Below, one piece after another: positions 7,239 through 16,353 of a DNA stretch of 64,000 nt. The DNA comes from an uncultured Bacteroidales bacterium (GTDB taxonomy: Bacteria > Bacteroidota > Bacteroidia > Bacteroidales > P3): assembly GCA_900317955.1 (NCBI GenBank), contig ONIP01000007.1, positions 1-64,000 of the forward strand, in the 5' to 3' direction. The notes under the pieces are model-generated. The model did not search any database. It worked only from the letters and a program-made list of their open reading frames with translations, and was not told the origin of the DNA. Position numbers and translations under genes: made by a program. Position 1 is the stretch's first letter. Each line of letters begins with the position of its first letter.

Positions 7239-9875
7239 ATGGCGAAGAACACAGAGAACGAATCCCCTTTGATGCGGCAACATGCAGAGATGAAACGGAA
7301 GTTTCCGGATGCTATGCTGCTGTTTAGAGTGGGCGATTTTTATGAGACATTTGGAGAAGACGCCCGCAAGGCATCCCAGATATTAGGAATCACCCTGACG
7401 CGCAAGGCGAGCGGTGGTGGCGGGTATACTGATTTGGCAGGTATACCTTACCATGCAGTGGACCAATATTTGCCAAGGTTAGTGAAGGCAGGGCTGCGGG
7501 TGGCGATATGCGAACAACTGGAAGACCCCAAGACAGTGAAGGGTCTGGTGAAGAGAGGAATAACAGAGTTGGTTACGCCAGGAGTGTCATATAACGACAT
7601 GGTGTTGGACGTGAAAGAAAATAACTTCCTTTGCGGACTGCATTTGGCAGACAAAGTGCACGGAATATCGTTTCTTGATGTCTCGACAGGTGAGTTCTAT
7701 GTAGCGCAAGGAGACTTGGCATATATCGACAAACTGATGCAGAACTTCCATCCATCGGAGGTGGTGCTGCAACGCAAGAAACTGCATTGGTTTCAAGAGC
7801 ATTTTCCAGAGAAGTATTATACGAACACATTCGACGACTGGGTGTTTACTGGAGACTTTGCCAAAGAACTGCTGATGAAACAGTTTGGCACCACTTCGCT
7901 GAAAGGCTTCGGGGTGGAAGAATTGACGGAAGGAGTGATAGCAGCGGGAGCAGCATTGTATTACCTCCAAGACACGCAACACGACCGTACTCAGCACATT
8001 TGTACCATAAACAGAATAGAAGAGGATCGCTATGTGTGGTTGGACAAGTTCACGGTGAGGAACCTGGAATTGGTATACTCGCCGCACGAGAATGCAAGAA
8101 CGTTGCTTGACGTGGTTGACCAAACGGTGACACCAATGGGTTCGAGGTTGCTGAGAAGATGGATTGTGATGCCGTTGAAAGACAAGGCTGCGATTGAAGA
8201 CAGGCTGCATGTGGTAGACATATTGGTGAGGACGCGAGATTTGGCGATACGGCTGATGCCGGAGATACAGGCCGTAGGCGATTTGGAACGATTGATTTCA
8301 AAGGTGTCCGTTGGCCGTATCAATCCGCGGGAGTTGCAGCAGTTGAGACGTTCGTTGCAAGCTGTGGCGAAGATTCAACAGTTGTGTGCAGAATCGGGTG
8401 ATGTTGCCTTGAAACGGATGGCGGAGCAAATAAATCCCTGTCAAAACATGTACGAGCGCATAGCGAGGGAGATTGAAGAAGAACCGCCAGTGAAGTTGGA
8501 TAAAGGAGGCGTGATAGCCGCGGGGGTGAATGGCGAACTGGACGAGTTGCGCTCGATGGCTGGTTCGGGCAAAGAGTACCTGATGGAAATACAGAGGAGA
8601 GAGAGCGAGTTGACAGGAATCCCCTCGTTGAAGGTGGGTTTTAACAATATATTCGGTTACTACCTCGAGGTTACCAACACGCACAAGGACAAGGTGCCTG
8701 CGGATTGGACTCGAAAGCAAACCCTTACCAATGCCGAGCGATATATTACTCCCGAATTGAAAGAATATGAGGAGAAGATACTGGGTGCCGAGGAGCGGAT
8801 AATGGTGCTTGAAACGCAGTTGTATGAACAGTTGTTGTCAGCGTTGATGACCTACCTTGAACCGATACAGTATGACGCTCAGATTGTGGCCAAAATAGAT
8901 TGTTTGCAGAGTTTTGCCGAGGTGGCACTTGCTAACAACTATTGCCGGCCGGAGCTGTCCGACGACACCGTGATAGATATAAAAGAAGGACGCCACCCTG
9001 TTATTGAGACCCAACTGCCGTTAGGAGAGCAATATGTGAGCAATAACGTGCATCTTGACAGCGAGACGCAGCAGATAATCATTATTACAGGACCTAATAT
9101 GTCGGGAAAATCGGCATTGCTGCGACAAACGGCGCTAATAGTGCTGATGGCTCAGATAGGCAGTTACTGCCCTGCCAATGCGGCTCACATAGGCATGGTG
9201 GACAAGATTTTCACCCGTGTGGGTGCGTCGGACAATATCTCTTCGGGCGAGTCGACTTTCATGGTGGAGATGAACGAGACGGCCAGCATATTGAACAATG
9301 TATCGGACAGAAGTCTGGTGCTGCTGGATGAGATAGGTCGTGGCACTTCCACCTACGATGGAATATCAATAGCATGGGCCATTACAGAATATTTGCATAA
9401 CAACCCCAAAGCACGGGCGAAGGTCATGTTTGCAACGCATTACCACGAGTTGATAGAAATGGCTGACCAGTATGAACGCATTCAGAACTATCATATTGCG
9501 GTGAAAGATGTGGGAGACAAGGTGATATTTCTGCGCAAGATGGAGTTGGGAGGGAGCGAACATAGTTTTGGAATCCATGTGGCCAAGATGGCGGGAATGC
9601 CGTCGCAAGTTTTGAAGCGGGCTAACAGTATGTTGCAATTGCTCGAATCGAAAAGCGAGAAGATTTCCGATTTGAATCCAAAGGGCGGCAAGTCGAAAAA
9701 GAAAGAGGAGGCAGCGAAGCCCGAAGGTGGTTACCAACTTAGTTTTATACAACTTGACGACCCAACCCTTTTAGAAATCAGAGACAAGTTGCTAGATATT
9801 GATATAGATTCTCTTACACCGCTTGAGGCGTTATTGAAACTGAATGAAATCAAAAAACTTGTAGGTAAGAAATAA
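7239..9875 (+). CDS. mutS: DNA mismatch repair protein MutS
   Basis: Recognises mismatches and recruits MutL. With the ATG at 7239 the protein is 878 aa, the usual MutS length. The N-terminal mismatch-binding motif is GDFYETF (Phe34-Tyr-Glu36). The C-terminal ATPase has Walker [15 protein letters not shown], Walker [17 protein letters not shown] and FATHYHEL. The longer frame from 7188 adds 17 non-conserved residues before [15 protein letters not shown], which is where family members start, so 7239 is preferred. Transcribed divergently from the B12 operon. The last domain carries a short Lys/Glu-rich insertion before the dimerisation segment. Confidence 0.96.
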   Translation: MAKNTENESPLMRQHAEMKRKFPDAMLLFRVGDFYETFGEDARKASQILGITLTRKASGGGGYTDLAGIPYHAVDQYLPRLVKAGLRVAICEQLEDPKTVKGLVKRGITELVTPGVSYNDMVLDVKENNFLCGLHLADKVHGISFLDVSTGEFYVAQGDLAYIDKLMQNFHPSEVVLQRKKLHWFQEHFPEKYYTNTFDDWVFTGDFAKELLMKQFGTTSLKGFGVEELTEGVIAAGAALYYLQDTQHDRTQHICTINRIEEDRYVWLDKFTVRNLELVYSPHENARTLLDVVDQTVTPMGSRLLRRWIVMPLKDKAAIEDRLHVVDILVRTRDLAIRLMPEIQAVGDLERLISKVSVGRINPRELQQLRRSLQAVAKIQQLCAESGDVALKRMAEQINPCQNMYERIAREIEEEPPVKLDKGGVIAAGVNGELDELRSMAGSGKEYLMEIQRRESELTGIPSLKVGFNNIFGYYLEVTNTHKDKVPADWTRKQTLTNAERYITPELKEYEEKILGAEERIMVLETQLYEQLLSALMTYLEPIQYDAQIVAKIDCLQSFAEVALANNYCRPELSDDTVIDIKEGRHPVIETQLPLGEQYVSNNVHLDSETQQIIIITGPNMSGKSALLRQTALIVLMAQIGSYCPANAAHIGMVDKIFTRVGASDNISSGESTFMVEMNETASILNNVSDRSLVLLDEIGRGTSTYDGISIAWAITEYLHNNPKARAKVMFATHYHELIEMADQYERIQNYHIAVKDVGDKVIFLRKMELGGSEHSFGIHVAKMAGMPSQVLKRANSMLQLLESKSEKISDLNPKGGKSKKKEEAAKPEGGYQLSFIQLDDPTLLEIRDKLLDIDIDSLTPLEALLKLNEIKKLVGKK

Positions 9876-10029
9876 CATGATGTAAGGCTTACTTTTGTGG
9901 CGGTTGGAATTGGTGGGTAAAAGTGAGCGGTGTGTTGGATAGTTATTGATTAAAAGTGAGAGAACAATGTGGGTGTTGAGAGGCGTTACGGAGAAGAGGA
10001 GATAATGAGTAATTGTCAGATGCTTTGTA

Positions 10030-10125
10030 AATTGCATAAAAAAGGCAAACGAGGAGAAAGAAAAGAGACAAAATAGGCGAAAAAAGAGAAATACAGAGAA
10101 GAAAAAGGAGAAATTATCAGTTTCT
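10030..10125 (+). other. purine-rich intergenic stretch between mutS and the tRNA cluster
   Basis: The plus strand is almost entirely A and G over about 95 bp. Apart from this and the tRNA promoter at 10216-10225, I see no gene, hairpin or repeat between 9876 and 10272. Confidence 0.5.
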
Positions 10126-10215
10126 TCGTGCGGGAGAAGAAAAATATTTATATTTAGAAATGAGGTAGTTGTGATTTTTCTTCAAAAAAAGTTTTGCTGA
10201 ATGGAAAAAAGTTTG

Positions 10216-10225
10216 TACTTTTGCA
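10216..10225 (+). promoter_or_regulatory. promoter of the tRNA cluster
   Basis: TACTTTTGCA, a consensus -7 element about 48 nt before the first tRNA-Gly. Confidence 0.65.
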
Positions 10226-10272
10226 CCCGCTTTTAAAGGCAGAGAGGCACTTGAAATAGTGACAAAGAGAAT

Positions 10273-10345
<73 letters not shown>

Positions 10346-10360
10346 CCAAGAGGTTAGTAA

Positions 10361-10433
<73 letters not shown>

Positions 10434-10483
10434 CAATAGTCTACAGAAGCCAAAAGCCAACAGCTGATGGCCCAAGGCGAAAG

Positions 10484-10566
10484 GCTCTGGTGGTGGAATG
10501 GTAGACACGAGGGACTTAAAATCCCTTGCCCGCAAGGGCGTGTGGGTTCAAGTCCCACCCGGAGTA
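10484..10566 (+). tRNA. tRNA-Leu (TAA)
   Basis: 83-nt class II tRNA. Acceptor GCTCTGG pairs with CCGGAGT (including G-U pairs at the first and fifth positions). The anticodon loop has TAA within GGGAC..TCCC, there is a long variable arm (GCCCGCAAGGGC) and T-arm GTGGGTTCAAGTCCCAC. Discriminator A. Confidence 0.93.
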
Positions 10567-10652
10567 CAAATGAGAGTAATTTGAAATACTAAAATATAAA
10601 GCCCAAAGCACGAAAACTTCGTCAGAAGTCCGTAGCTCGAAGCAAAAAAGCT

Positions 10653-10725
10653 GTCTTGGTAGCTCAGTTGGTAGAGCAATTGACTCTTAATCAATGGGTC
10701 CAGGGTTCGAGTCCCTGCCAGGACA
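10653..10725 (+). tRNA. tRNA-Lys (CTT)
   Basis: 73 nt. Acceptor GTCTTGG/CCAGGAC, anticodon CTT in the loop between TTGA and TCAA arms, T-arm CAGGGTTCGAGTCCCTG, discriminator A. Confidence 0.94.
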
Positions 10726-10730
10726 CTACT

Positions 10731-10798
10731 GCGGGGTGTAGCGCAGTTGGCTAGCGCGCCACGTTCGGGACGTGGAGGATCTTTACATCAAAACCGCA
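10731..10798 (+). pseudogene. broken tRNA-Pro (CGG) lacking its T-arm
   Basis: The 5' two thirds are a good tRNA-Pro: acceptor strand GCGGGGT, D-arm GCGC..GCGC, and anticodon stem CCACG/CGTGG around TTCGGGA, giving anticodon CGG. After the variable loop (GGAGGATC) the sequence becomes CTTTACATCAAAACCGCA. This contains no T-stem or TTCGA loop and no ACCCCGC acceptor strand. The next tRNA starts at 10801, leaving no room for the missing part. It looks like a deletion that removed the T-arm, 3' acceptor and part of the spacer. Confidence 0.75.
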
Positions 10799-10800
10799 AT

Positions 10801-10873
<73 letters not shown>

Positions 10874-10924
10874 CAACGTTAAATGCGTTATTTTAACTAA
10901 TCAATATTTTATAAATTAAACAAC

Positions 10925-11234
10925 ATGGTAAACCGTTACGAAACCGTTTTCATTGTAACTCCCGTTTTGTCTGAAGACCAGATGAAGGAAACGGTAGAGA
11001 AGTACACCAACTTCTCCTATTCGGAAAAAGAACACCGGATTCTATTATCTCATTGAATTCAATGCCGAGGGTAGCGTTATTGCCGACCTTGAGGTTGCCT
11101 ACAAGCGCGACGAGCGTTTGCTGCGTTTCCTCACCGTTTCTCTTGACAAGTATGCAATTGCATACAATGAGAAGAAGCGCAACGCCAAACGTGCCGCCAC
11201 TACCCCCGCTGAAGGACAGGAGGAAAATAATTAA
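10925..11234 (+). pseudogene. rpsF: ribosomal protein S6, frameshifted by an internal deletion
   Basis: The ATG at 10925 starts a clear S6 N-terminus (MVNRYETVFIVTPVLSEDQM to YTNF), but this frame ends at a TGA at 11054-11056 after 43 codons. From about 11021 another frame continues the S6 fold: YPIRKKNTGFYYLIEFNAE..., RRDER-like KRDERLLRFLTVSLDKY, to TAA at 11232-11234. Compared with Bacteroidota S6, about 20 residues (the GAEIV.EENWGLKKLA segment) are missing between NF and YPI. This corresponds to a loss of 3n+2 nt, roughly 60. rpsR and rplI follow in the normal order. Either a real disabling deletion or a local assembly error. Confidence 0.85.
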
Positions 11235-11313
11235 TCAATCAATGTGAAGGGAAGAGAAAAAGAGACCTAACAAAACCTCGACTCAAACCCTCAACATTTA
11301 AAAATTTAGAATC

Positions 11314-11580
11314 ATGGCAAACGAAACCGAAATCAAATACCTGACCCCGATTGCTGTTGAAACCCAGCGTAAGAAATACTGCCGTTTCAAGAAACTCGGC
11401 ATCAAATACATTGACTACAAGGATGCAGACTTCCTTCTGAAGTTTGTCAATGAGCAGGGCAAGATTCTGCCCCGCCGCATCACCGGTACTTCCAACAAGT
11501 ATCAGAAAAAAGTGTCCAAGGCTATCAAGCGCGCCCGTCATCTGGCCCTTCTGCCCTATGTAGCCGATTGTTTAAAATAA
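11314..11580 (+). CDS. rpsR: 30S ribosomal protein S18
   Basis: 88 aa. Intact S18 with the conserved [26 protein letters not shown] and H/L.ALLPYV segments. It binds next to S6 on the 30S platform. Second gene of the conserved rpsF-rpsR-rplI operon, 79 nt after the rpsF remnant and 19 nt before rplI. Its normal partner S6 appears disrupted, which makes the rpsF lesion surprising. Confidence 0.97.
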   Translation: MANETEIKYLTPIAVETQRKKYCRFKKLGIKYIDYKDADFLLKFVNEQGKILPRRITGTSNKYQKKVSKAIKRARHLALLPYVADCLK

Positions 11581-11599
11581 TAAATGGAGGAAGAATAGA

Positions 11600-12049
11600 A
11601 TGGAAATTATACTTTTGCAAGATGTAGCCAATCTCGGTTACAAAGACGATATCGTAAACGTTAAGAACGGATACGCCAACAACTATCTTCTCCCCAACGG
11701 CCTGGCTATTATCGCCACTCCGACCAACCGCAAAATCCACGCTGAGAATATCCGCCAGCGCGCTTTCAAAGAAGAGAAACTCCGCAAGGATGCTGAAACT
11801 CTGAAGGCTGCTGTCAACGAGAAAGTTGTCCGCTTGGTTGCCAAGGTTGGTGAAAATGGCCATCTTTTTGGTTCCATCACCAGCGACCAGATTGCCGAGG
11901 CTCTGAAGGAGCAGCACAACTACGACATCGACCGTAAGAAAATCGTTGTTGACGGTGCCAAGCTCAAAGAAGTGGGTACTTTCCCTGCCCAGATCAATAT
12001 CTACAAGGAAATCAAAGCCCAAATCAATGTAGAGATTGTTGCTGAATAA
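11600..12049 (+). CDS. rplI: 50S ribosomal protein L9
   Basis: 149 aa, the normal length for L9. It has the N-terminal motif EIILLQDVANLGYKDDIVNVKNGYANNYLLPNGLA, a long connecting helix rich in K/E (residues about 42-75) and the C-terminal domain (GHLFGSITSDQIAEAL). Last gene of the ribosomal operon, followed by a strong terminator at 12069. Confidence 0.97.
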   Translation: MEIILLQDVANLGYKDDIVNVKNGYANNYLLPNGLAIIATPTNRKIHAENIRQRAFKEEKLRKDAETLKAAVNEKVVRLVAKVGENGHLFGSITSDQIAEALKEQHNYDIDRKKIVVDGAKLKEVGTFPAQINIYKEIKAQINVEIVAE

Positions 12050-12068
12050 TTCTTTTCGGCAATTCCAT

Positions 12069-12109
12069 AAACGGATGTTTCATCAATGATGGAGCATCCG
12101 TTTCTTTTT
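12069..12109 (+). terminator. terminator of the rpsF-rpsR-rplI operon
   Basis: AAACGGATG (12069-12077) pairs with CATCCGTTT (12095-12103), followed by a T-rich tract to 12109. Confidence 0.8.
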
Positions 12110-12121
12110 GTCGGCTGATGA

Positions 12122-12163
12122 TAAAAACAGAAGCAAACCCGTCGGAGGTTTGCTTCTGTTTTT
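12122..12163. terminator. bidirectional intrinsic terminator
   Basis: ACAGAAGCAAACC and GGTTTGCTTCTGT are near-complete complementary arms with T-runs on both strands (GTTTTTG on plus, GTTTTTATC on minus). It serves the convergent rplI operon and the small lipoprotein gene at 12187-12381. Confidence 0.8.
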
Positions 12164-12186
12164 GTTGTTGCCTGTTGAAATAATGC

Positions 12187-12381
12187 TTAATTGCACTTGG
12201 TCTCCTGAACCATATCCCCTACGGTCTGGGTGACATTCAATTTGGAGCAGTTTGTGGCTTCCATGGTTACGGTTTGCGTGACCTGACCATTCATGGTGGT
12301 GGTGCAATTGCATTTTTTCTTGCAGCTTGAGAAACTGCAAACCATGGCTATTACAGCCACGGCAATCAGTAACTTCTTCAT
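12187..12381 (-). CDS. small Cys-rich lipoprotein (64 aa)
   Basis: The ATG at 12381 gives MKKLLIAVAVIAMVCSFSSC, a lipoprotein signal with the lipidated Cys at position 20. A short mature peptide of about 45 residues follows, with KKKC, CTTT, NCSK and a terminal KCN, i.e. three further cysteines. The longer frame to 12492 adds an unlikely N-terminus and crosses the promoter leader, so it is rejected. Transcribed alone from the promoter at 12490-12497, with a leader of about 100 nt. Function unknown. Confidence 0.7.
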   Translation of the reverse strand: MKKLLIAVAVIAMVCSFSSCKKKCNCTTTMNGQVTQTVTMEATNCSKLNVTQTVGDMVQETKCN

Positions 12382-12489
12382 TGTTATTTTTTGTTTTAAT
12401 GTTTGAGGCTCTTTGGTGTTTGCTTTTGATGAATAGCGGGCCTCATTAACTACTGCATCAAAAGATTCTCTTGGTGAAAAATTTGGGTG

Positions 12490-12497
12490 CAAAGTTA
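12490..12497 (-). promoter_or_regulatory. promoter of the small lipoprotein gene
   Basis: Minus-strand TAACTTTG followed by CA matches the -7 consensus. Confidence 0.6.
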
Positions 12498-12528
12498 ATA
12501 TTTTATTTTGAAATAATTAACCATTCTT

Positions 12529-12562
12529 CCCCGCAAAATTTTAATTTTGCGGTGGGGGGGGG
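12529..12562. repeat. AT-core palindrome followed by a G9 tract
   Basis: CCGCAAAATT (12531-12540) and AATTTTGCGG (12543-12552) form a perfect 10-bp palindrome with a 2-nt centre, flanked by CC and a run of nine G (12554-12562). The 430-bp gap between 12382 and 12808 otherwise holds only the lipoprotein promoter and the terminator at 12702. Confidence 0.55.
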
Positions 12563-12701
12563 TAAATTGCTTAAAATCAATATTGTACACAAATGTTAAA
12601 TATTGCTATGGGACTATTATTTAACATTTTGACTACTGAGAAATGGGCTGTTTTATACCGTTCCTCTACTGTTTTATTCCGTTTTTGGGGCGAATGAATC
12701 A

Positions 12702-12738
12702 AGGTAAAAATTATGAGGCATGCCGATGGGCAAGCCTC
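12702..12738 (-). terminator. probable terminator of the SDR operon
   Basis: On the minus strand GAGGCTTGCC and GGCATGCCTC form a 10-bp stem with one mismatch, followed by ATAATTTTTACC. It lies about 70 bp after the SDR stop codon. Confidence 0.5.
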
Positions 12739-12808
12739 GATAATTTTATCCCAATTCGGTCATTCGAAACATTACCTTTCAATTTTCTAAGGACTGATTC
12801 TGGATAAA

Positions 12809-13558
12809 TCAGTTTTTAATCCATGTGATGCGTTCCCAGATGCCGCGCGGCGTAAGGCTCCAGATGAAAGAGGCCACCCTGAAACGCCAGTCGAAAGTAT
12901 AGACCCGCTTCTTGCGACGGAGTGCCTTCATGATATGGTCTGCAGCCTTTTCCTTTGACATTAGCATGGGATAATGCTTGTCGGGATTAAGTATATCTGT
13001 GGCGATGAAGCCGGGACGGATGTCCGTAAAGCGAATGGGTATGTGTTCCATTTGAGCGAGCTGTGCCAATGCGGAGAGATAATGGCTTTGCATCCTCTTG
13101 GTGGCAGAGTAGGCCGGGGCGGTTCCGAGGCCTGCCACTCCCGCCACGGAGGAAATGACGGCAATGTGGGCTTTGTGCATGGCGGAATACTTATGGCAGC
13201 GGACATAGTTGACGTAGTGATCCACCATGCGAACCATTCCTTCGCAGTTGGTCCGTACTGTACTTATCTTTTTGTCCAAATCCAGTTCTTGATTCTGATA
13301 GCCAACGCCTGAAGCATATAAGAACAAATCCGGCTCGCCAGTCTGCTCCAAGAGTGCATCCAGCGCAGCGACAGAGTCGTCGTGGGTGATGTCCATAGTG
13401 GCGATGCAGACCTTGTCGGATCCATATTCATTGCGGAAGGATTCCAAAGCCTCTGTGCGTCTTCCGGTGATGCCTACTTTCCACCCCTTTTCTACCAGAT
13501 GGGCGGCAACTTCGCGGCCAATGCCGGAGGTGGCTCCAATGATGATTGCTGTTTTCAT
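12809..13558 (-). CDS. short-chain dehydrogenase/reductase
   Basis: 249-aa classical SDR. The nucleotide-binding motif GATSGIG is at 8-14, with catalytic Ser137 (ISSVAG), Tyr150 and Lys154 (YSATK), and the IRPGFIATDIL segment after the active site. The last 25 residues are aromatic and basic (WRFRVASFIWSLTPRGIWERI), suggesting membrane association, as in similar Bacteroidota SDRs. Its ATG overlaps the stop of the upstream metallo-hydrolase (ATGA), so the two are translationally coupled. Substrate unknown. Confidence 0.88.
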   Translation of the reverse strand: MKTAIIIGATSGIGREVAAHLVEKGWKVGITGRRTEALESFRNEYGSDKVCIATMDITHDDSVAALDALLEQTGEPDLFLYASGVGYQNQELDLDKKISTVRTNCEGMVRMVDHYVNYVRCHKYSAMHKAHIAVISSVAGVAGLGTAPAYSATKRMQSHYLSALAQLAQMEHIPIRFTDIRPGFIATDILNPDKHYPMLMSKEKAADHIMKALRRKKRVYTFDWRFRVASFIWSLTPRGIWERITWIKN

Positions 13559-14397
13559 AATTCAATAATATGTGGTTTGATGTCGGGGTCATGATTGGCG
13601 AGGGACTCGAGGCAGTCGGGCGAGAGACTTTGCTCTCGAATCCATTGTAGGGATTGCCGTTGGAGCCGTTTGTCTTGACACACGCCGGAGGTAATCATTC
13701 GCTCCCACGACTTGCGGGCATAGCCGCCATCGGAGAAGAGCAGGACGAACTTGCCATCCGCATTCTTGACTTTGACGGCACAGAGGCCTTCGCAGTGGCC
13801 GGGGATGTTCACCATCACCACCGAGCCGTCTCCGAAGAGGTCGAAGGAGTGTCCAACAGGGCCTTCGTTCCCGTTCCAGTCGAAGAGCTCCAGACCCACA
13901 CCCTCCCACCAGCTGCGCTGGTAGCGGATGCATTCGGTGATGCCTTTGCGGATATTGTTCATCTCGGCACGGGCTACAAGGATGTGTTTGGCCTCCTTCA
14001 CCAAGCGGAGGCCGTTGGCGTGGTCGCAGTCGAGATGGGAAAGGATGACATAGTCGATGTCGGAGGGCTTCAACCCCATGGCGGCAAGCTGCTCGTCTAC
14101 GGCCTGTCCCTTTGGCAGTCGGCCTTGGTTCACCATATACAGTTGCCAGCTCCCGAGAGACTTGATTTGTGCCTTGAGGTCGTACACTCCGTCGGGGTTC
14201 ATCTCGCGGTGCCAGCCGGTATCCACGAGGATGCGACCATTGGGGTGCTCAATGAGATAGACACTCACCGGCAGCCACATCCATTGGCTCTTCGGGGTTG
14301 TCAATCCGGCGGCTTTCAGCATGCTGCAATGGTCGCCCCCGAAAGGAAGGTGGGGTGACACGCGCACTTCTCCAGTATGCAATACATTGATTTTCAT
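13555..14397 (-). CDS. MBL-fold hydrolase, N-acyl-homoserine-lactonase-like
   Basis: 280 aa with the metallo-beta-lactamase fold: ILVDTGWH (about 57-63), the metal motif SHLDCDHANGL (His121, Asp123, Asp125, His126), GHCEGLCAVKV and FSDGGYARKSW. It resembles the AHL-lactonase-like branch, which hydrolyses lactone rings, but the usual HxHxDH has Asp instead of the second His. The substrate is therefore uncertain. First gene of a two-gene operon with the SDR, from a promoter near 14436-14443. Confidence 0.75.
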   Translation of the reverse strand: MKINVLHTGEVRVSPHLPFGGDHCSMLKAAGLTTPKSQWMWLPVSVYLIEHPNGRILVDTGWHREMNPDGVYDLKAQIKSLGSWQLYMVNQGRLPKGQAVDEQLAAMGLKPSDIDYVILSHLDCDHANGLRLVKEAKHILVARAEMNNIRKGITECIRYQRSWWEGVGLELFDWNGNEGPVGHSFDLFGDGSVVMVNIPGHCEGLCAVKVKNADGKFVLLFSDGGYARKSWERMITSGVCQDKRLQRQSLQWIREQSLSPDCLESLANHDPDIKPHIIEL

Positions 14398-14435
14398 TTT
14401 TATCTACAAGAAGCTTTCGTTACCAAAACTTTTTG

Positions 14436-14443
14436 CAAAGTTA
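14436..14443 (-). promoter_or_regulatory. promoter of the hydrolase-SDR operon
   Basis: Minus-strand TAACTTTG followed by CA, about 40 nt before the ATG at 14397. Confidence 0.6.
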
Positions 14444-14597
14444 CAATGAAAATCCGACACTGTGGTGTTCTTTTTTTCTCCAAGTATGGAGTATTTTCCG
14501 AATGTCTATACAGGCCGACCCACAATTGTTTTTTTGCTTAGGCGCAATAAAAAGCCGAGGGGTGCGTTTTATTCACAAATTAATAATCTTATTCAAT

Positions 14598-15209
14598 ATG
14601 AAGAAATTATTTATGCTCGGAGCAATGGCGTGCGCCCTCGGAATGGTGACCGCCTGCATGAACGGGCTGGTGGGCGAAAACACCAATGACAGTACAAAAC
14701 AAATTGAAACCACCGACGAGACTCAACTTACCGACGAGCAATGGCGCGAGCAATGGCTGAACGGAGAATTACTTGACCTAACCAAGTCCGAAAGAAACTA
14801 TGCAGCCATACTGAGAAACGACATAGACACCTCGACCCCATACAATATTGTGGAACAGTATTACCCGCGTTCGGTAGAAGAAATGAATATATTGTATGAC
14901 AGCATAGACATCCACTGCAACTTCGATAACCCATACGAGAACCGGTACAATATGATATACCACGTGCTGTACATGAATGCTTACCGTAACAGAGGAGACT
15001 GTTTGCGACTTTACCTGAAGATGTTCTTCTTCATGGATCCGCGCCGTTTGGACGTTGACTGGATTGCCGAAGAAAACTTGGATGTATACTATTATTTAGC
15101 GCAGGAACAGAGCGCGGCGGTCCTTGCATTCTGCGACACTATAAATCCCAAGTATAAGGGTTTTGTCTCGGATTGGTACGAATCCGCTACTCATCCAAAT
15201 ACACTATAA
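14598..15209 (+). CDS. hypothetical lipoprotein (203 aa)
   Basis: The ATG at 14598 gives MKKLFMLGAMACALGMVTAC, a lipoprotein signal with Cys at position 20. The mature part is acidic and helical, rich in Tyr, Asn and Asp (YNIVEQYYPRSVEEMNILYD, LRLYLKMFFFMDPRRLD, EENLDVYYYLAQEQ). It resembles small TPR-like or DUF4919-type periplasmic proteins, but I cannot assign a family. The longer frame starting at 14433 would bury the signal and is rejected. Monocistronic, with an AraC gene downstream. Confidence 0.7.
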   Translation: MKKLFMLGAMACALGMVTACMNGLVGENTNDSTKQIETTDETQLTDEQWREQWLNGELLDLTKSERNYAAILRNDIDTSTPYNIVEQYYPRSVEEMNILYDSIDIHCNFDNPYENRYNMIYHVLYMNAYRNRGDCLRLYLKMFFFMDPRRLDVDWIAEENLDVYYYLAQEQSAAVLAFCDTINPKYKGFVSDWYESATHPNTL

Positions 15210-15414
15210 AGAACCTGCTTCATCCCCAATCAAAAGTCTGTTTTGAAAATGAGACAAGGTTCATCAAGGCTACAACGGGGTGTTTTGAAGCGGACACATA
15301 GTTTTGTCACTCTGCATTATGGCAAAAAGGAACATTCTTCTTATTCTCATACTTTGAATGTTGCCATTCCGCTCATCTTTCGTCTTTTTGCAGTTGAAAA
15401 ACATAACAACGACT

Positions 15415-16314
15415 ATGCGACATTTAAGTTTTGACGACCTCCGGGAGAACTACTTGTTTGACTACAAGGACGGCGACCTGCTGGTGATTGACGACATCAG
15501 GCGGCTGAGGCTCGGTGACTATCTGCACACTACGTTGGCGTTTATTATGGTAGCGTTCTGCCAGAAAGGACAAGTGCAGGTGACAATAGACGAGCGAATG
15601 TACCGGCTCGTAGAGGGTTCGCTGCTGGTCTATTTGCCCGGCCAGATGATGGGTGAGATACTGCCCAGCCCCAATGCGCAGGTAAAACTGATTGCCTTTG
15701 CCCAGCGGGCCGTAGACAGCTCGCTCTACCTCAACAAATACTTGTGGGAACGACTCTCCTACGCCAAGAAGCACCCGCTCTTCGCTCTCAACGAACACGA
15801 GCACCATGTAGCCAGTCATTACTACAACCTACTGAAGCTGAAGACGCAAAATGAAGAAGGCGACTTCCAGCACGATGTCGTGCGACTGCACTTTCAATCG
15901 CTGATGCTGGAGATGATGATGCTGATAGACCTCCGGAAGGCGGAACAAGCCGATGCCGAGGAAAAAGATTCCACCGTCCGCCAGTCAACATTGGTCTACC
16001 GCCGGTTCTTAAGGTTGGTGGCCGAGTCGGCAGGACGGGAACGCAGTGTTTCGGCCTTTGCCGACAGGCTGAACGTCACGCCCAAATACCTCTCCAAATG
16101 CGTGAAAGAGGAGGCGGGTCGTCCACCGCTTGAACACATCCATGAGGTGACCGTCAACACCATCTGCCAACAGCTACGCTATGGCAACAAGACCATCAAG
16201 GAAATTAGCAACAACCTCTTCTTTCCCAACCTCTCATTCTTCGGCAAGTTTGTCAAGGAACACCTCGGCATGTCGCCTACCGAGTTCCGCCAGCAGAGCT
16301 TGAAAGAAGGTTAG
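15415..16314 (+). CDS. AraC-family transcriptional regulator
   Basis: 299 aa from the ATG at 15415, which follows the short promoter-like TCTTTTTGCA at 15382-15391. The N-terminal half is a cupin-like sensor (HTTLAFIMVAFCQKGQVQVT, EGSLLVYLPGQMM). The C-terminal 100 residues form the two-helix-turn-helix AraC domain (VSAFADRLNVTPKYLSKCVK, then IKEISNNLFFPNLSFFGKFV and the signature HLGMSPTEFRQ). Ligand and targets are unknown; no metabolic operon lies next to it. Confidence 0.9.
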   Translation: MRHLSFDDLRENYLFDYKDGDLLVIDDIRRLRLGDYLHTTLAFIMVAFCQKGQVQVTIDERMYRLVEGSLLVYLPGQMMGEILPSPNAQVKLIAFAQRAVDSSLYLNKYLWERLSYAKKHPLFALNEHEHHVASHYYNLLKLKTQNEEGDFQHDVVRLHFQSLMLEMMMLIDLRKAEQADAEEKDSTVRQSTLVYRRFLRLVAESAGRERSVSAFADRLNVTPKYLSKCVKEEAGRPPLEHIHEVTVNTICQQLRYGNKTIKEISNNLFFPNLSFFGKFVKEHLGMSPTEFRQQSLKEG

Positions 16315-16353
16315 GACAGTAAGTGGGTTTATCTGACTTTCTTATTGTGGTGG

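Noticed and set aside
11053..11247. 64-aa frame inside rpsF
   Set aside because: Out-of-frame shadow; the adjacent frame continues the S6 protein.
15243..15434. 63-aa frame before the AraC gene
   Set aside because: No promoter or family resemblance; it overlaps the promoter and start of the AraC regulator.
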